From: Candidatus Methanoperedentaceae archaeon
Lineage (GTDB): Archaea; Halobacteriota; Methanosarcinia; Methanosarcinales; Methanoperedenaceae
NCBI GenBank assembly: GCA_013331375.1
Contig: DUGO01000075.1
Location: 349 to 7,473, forward strand
DNA: 7,125 nucleotides
Reading direction: 5' to 3'
Shown: positions 6,461 through 7,125 of the stretch, one piece after another
Position numbering within the stretch: position 1 is the stretch's first letter
Layout: every line of letters begins with the position of its first letter
Position numbers and translations under genes: made by a program
The notes under the pieces: generated by a model
The model's input: only the letters and a program-made list of their open reading frames with translations
The model's database searches: none
Told to the model about the DNA's origin: nothing

Positions 6461-6490
6461 TTTTTATATTGGTATGATTGCATACAATAT
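6461..6490 (+). promoter_or_regulatory. TATA-like box overlapped by a palindrome, upstream of the DUF350 gene
   Basis: TTTTTATATT at 6461-6470 is a good archaeal TATA-box candidate about 50 bases before the ATG at 6517. A palindrome runs over it: ATATT (6466-6470), one unpaired G, GTATG (6472-6476), loop ATTG, CATAC (6481-6485) and AATAT (6486-6490). Arms of ten paired bases covering the end of the box are what a repressor site would look like. GGAGGT at 6505-6510, six bases from the ATG, is the ribosome binding site. Confidence 0.5.
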
Positions 6491-6516
6491 ATACGCATTA
6501 GCGTGGAGGTTGTGAA

Positions 6517-6669
6517 ATGAGCTTGCAGACAGCAGTAATCGGTATAGTGCAACTGATAATTGCCATCATCCTGGCAGTCATTGCACCGTGTATCGGCTTT
6601 TACGTGCTTGGGAAAATCACCAAGGGAATAGAAGAAGAAAAGGAAATCGCCAGGGGTAACACTGCGTAG
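6517..6669 (+). CDS. DUF350-type protein, 5' fragment as it stands
   Basis: As the sequence stands, the ATG at 6517, with its GGAGGT, yields a 50-residue peptide: one helix at about 8-30, then ITKGIEEEKEIARGNTA, then TAG. It corresponds to the first half of repeat one of the joined protein. If the frame breaks are real, this is the only part with its own ribosome binding site. Confidence 0.6.
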   Translation: MSLQTAVIGIVQLIIAIILAVIAPCIGFYVLGKITKGIEEEKEIARGNTA

Positions 6670-6688
6670 GAGTCCTGGTCGCAGCGCA

Positions 6689-7000
6689 GTGTTCATTGCA
6701 ATAGCCACGATAGTCCAGTCCGGGATAGCAGGTGTCTCTACCGGACTGGTTGAGGTACTTGCCGGGGACTATTACGCACTGGGTGCCAGCATCTTTCAAC
6801 TCCTGCTCGCGCTGGTGCTTGCAATCCTCGCAATTTATCTCGCACTGAACATGCTTGATAAATTCACAAAGGGGATACAGGAGTTCGAAGAACTCAAGAA
6901 AGGGAATGTGGCAGTGGCGCTGGTGATGGCTGGAGTGATTATCACTGTTGCCATCATAATTCAGGAAGGCGTAAAGGGTATAACTTCAGGGTTGATCTGA
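6689..7000 (+). CDS. DUF350-type protein, 3' fragment as it stands
   Basis: An open frame of 103 codons from a GTG at 6689 that begins FIAIATIVQSGIAGVSTGL and contains the whole second repeat. No Shine-Dalgarno sequence lies at proper spacing; an AGGAG at 6668-6672 is about 16 bases away. It is probably the downstream part of the broken gene, not a separate gene. Confidence 0.6.
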   Translation: MFIAIATIVQSGIAGVSTGLVEVLAGDYYALGASIFQLLLALVLAILAIYLALNMLDKFTKGIQEFEELKKGNVAVALVMAGVIITVAIIIQEGVKGITSGLI

Positions 7001-7010
7001 GCTGTACCCA

Positions 7011-7020
7011 TTTTTTTCTT
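7011..7020 (+). terminator. T-run terminator after the DUF350 gene
   Basis: TTTTTTTCTT begins ten bases after the TGA at 7000. Archaeal RNA polymerase stops at such T-runs without a hairpin, so this is a likely end for the peroxiredoxin/DUF350 side. Confidence 0.55.
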
Positions 7021-7075
7021 ACAGTCATAATTCGGATATATGAAGTGAGTGAGGAGAGTAAGCCCCTTTATGTTT

Positions 7076-7103
7076 GGCGCAAAGGTAAAACCTTTGTAGC
7101 GCC
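7076..7103. repeat. Strong hairpin near the right edge
   Basis: GGCG (7076-7079) plus CAAAGGT (7080-7086), a three-base AAA loop, ACCTTTG (7090-7096), unpaired TAG, then CGCC (7100-7103). Eleven pairs form, with one three-base bulge. There is no T-run after it. It may belong to a repeat or element that continues past the edge. No gene can be supported in 7021-7125. Confidence 0.55.
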
Positions 7104-7125
7104 CGTGCGGCATTCAGCTATGCGC

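Larger units (their letters stand above)
6517..7000 (+). pseudogene. DUF350-type membrane protein, two-fold repeat, frame broken twice
   Basis: Joining three frames gives one protein of about 161 residues with helices near 8-30, 46-64, 83-103 and 123-145. It consists of two similar halves. Half one has ITKGIEEEKEIARGNTAVG and then IVQSGIAGVSTGL. Half two has FTKGIQEFEELKKGNVAVA and then IIQEGVKGITSGLI. This matches the DUF350 family, whose function is not established. The first frame stops at TAG 6667-6669. A second frame covers VGVLVAA (6666 to about 6685). The third runs from about 6686 to TGA at 7000. Each change equals loss of one base. It may be a true pseudogene or an intact gene with two sequence errors. 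GGAGGT precedes the ATG at 6517, and a T-run follows the stop. Confidence 0.75.

Noticed and set aside
6660..6690. Programmed ribosomal frameshifting in the DUF350 gene
   Set aside because: There is no slippery heptamer at either break, and two separate shifts within about 20 bases would be needed. Missing bases are the simpler explanation.
7068..7125. Possible C-terminus of a minus-strand gene entering from the right edge
   Set aside because: About 18 codons are open before a TAA, which is too short to support, and it coincides with the hairpin.
1..7125. CRISPR array, tRNA or rRNA genes, insertion sequence
   Set aside because: I saw no regularly spaced repeats, tRNA-like cloverleaf, rRNA motif, transposase or terminal inverted repeats.

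Overview
The window looks like a piece of a methane-metabolising archaeon (methanogen or ANME-type anaerobic methanotroph, Methanosarcinales-like). The strongest indicator is a full-length CfbD, the nitrogenase-like subunit that makes coenzyme F430, the cofactor of methyl-coenzyme M reductase. T-rich and TATA-like signals, GGAGG ribosome binding sites and a multi-subunit Mrp/Mbh-type antiporter fit an archaeon. The exact lineage cannot be fixed from the sequence alone.

Layout. (1) Positions 1-3251, minus strand: a tightly packed operon of eight membrane subunits read from right to left, mnhE, mnhF, mnhG, an MrpA C-terminal (DUF4040/MbhD-like) piece, an MbhE-like piece, mnhB, mnhC and the first 241 codons of mnhD, which runs off the left edge. 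The genes overlap or nearly touch, mostly by ATGA junctions. (2) 3252-3371: a 120-base spacer with the likely operon promoter. (3) 3372-4535, minus strand: cfbD. (4) 4536-4797: a divergent spacer with several inverted repeats. (5) 4798-5846, plus strand: an AT-richer stretch with a bacterial-type class I methyltransferase and a broken, truncated saccharopine dehydrogenase-like gene. (6) 5928-6386, plus strand: a single-cysteine peroxiredoxin. (7) 6517-7000, plus strand: a DUF350-type membrane protein made of two similar halves, whose frame is broken twice. (8) 7001-7125: a T-run terminator and a strong hairpin, no gene.

How it fits together. The antiporter operon would exchange Na+ and H+ across the membrane, alone or as the ion-pumping module of a larger hydrogenase-like complex whose remaining genes would lie beyond the left edge. 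CfbD serves F430 biosynthesis; its partner genes (cfbC, cfbB, cfbE) are not here. The peroxiredoxin protects against peroxides. The AT-rich methyltransferase/dehydrogenase segment looks like acquired DNA between two GC-rich host blocks.

Nothing here is clearly a new system. The points most worth checking are the Mbh-like order of the antiporter operon, the duplicated and frameshifted DUF350 gene with a palindrome over its promoter, and the fact that every frameshift I see can be explained by loss of one G beside another G, which may mean sequence error rather than gene decay.
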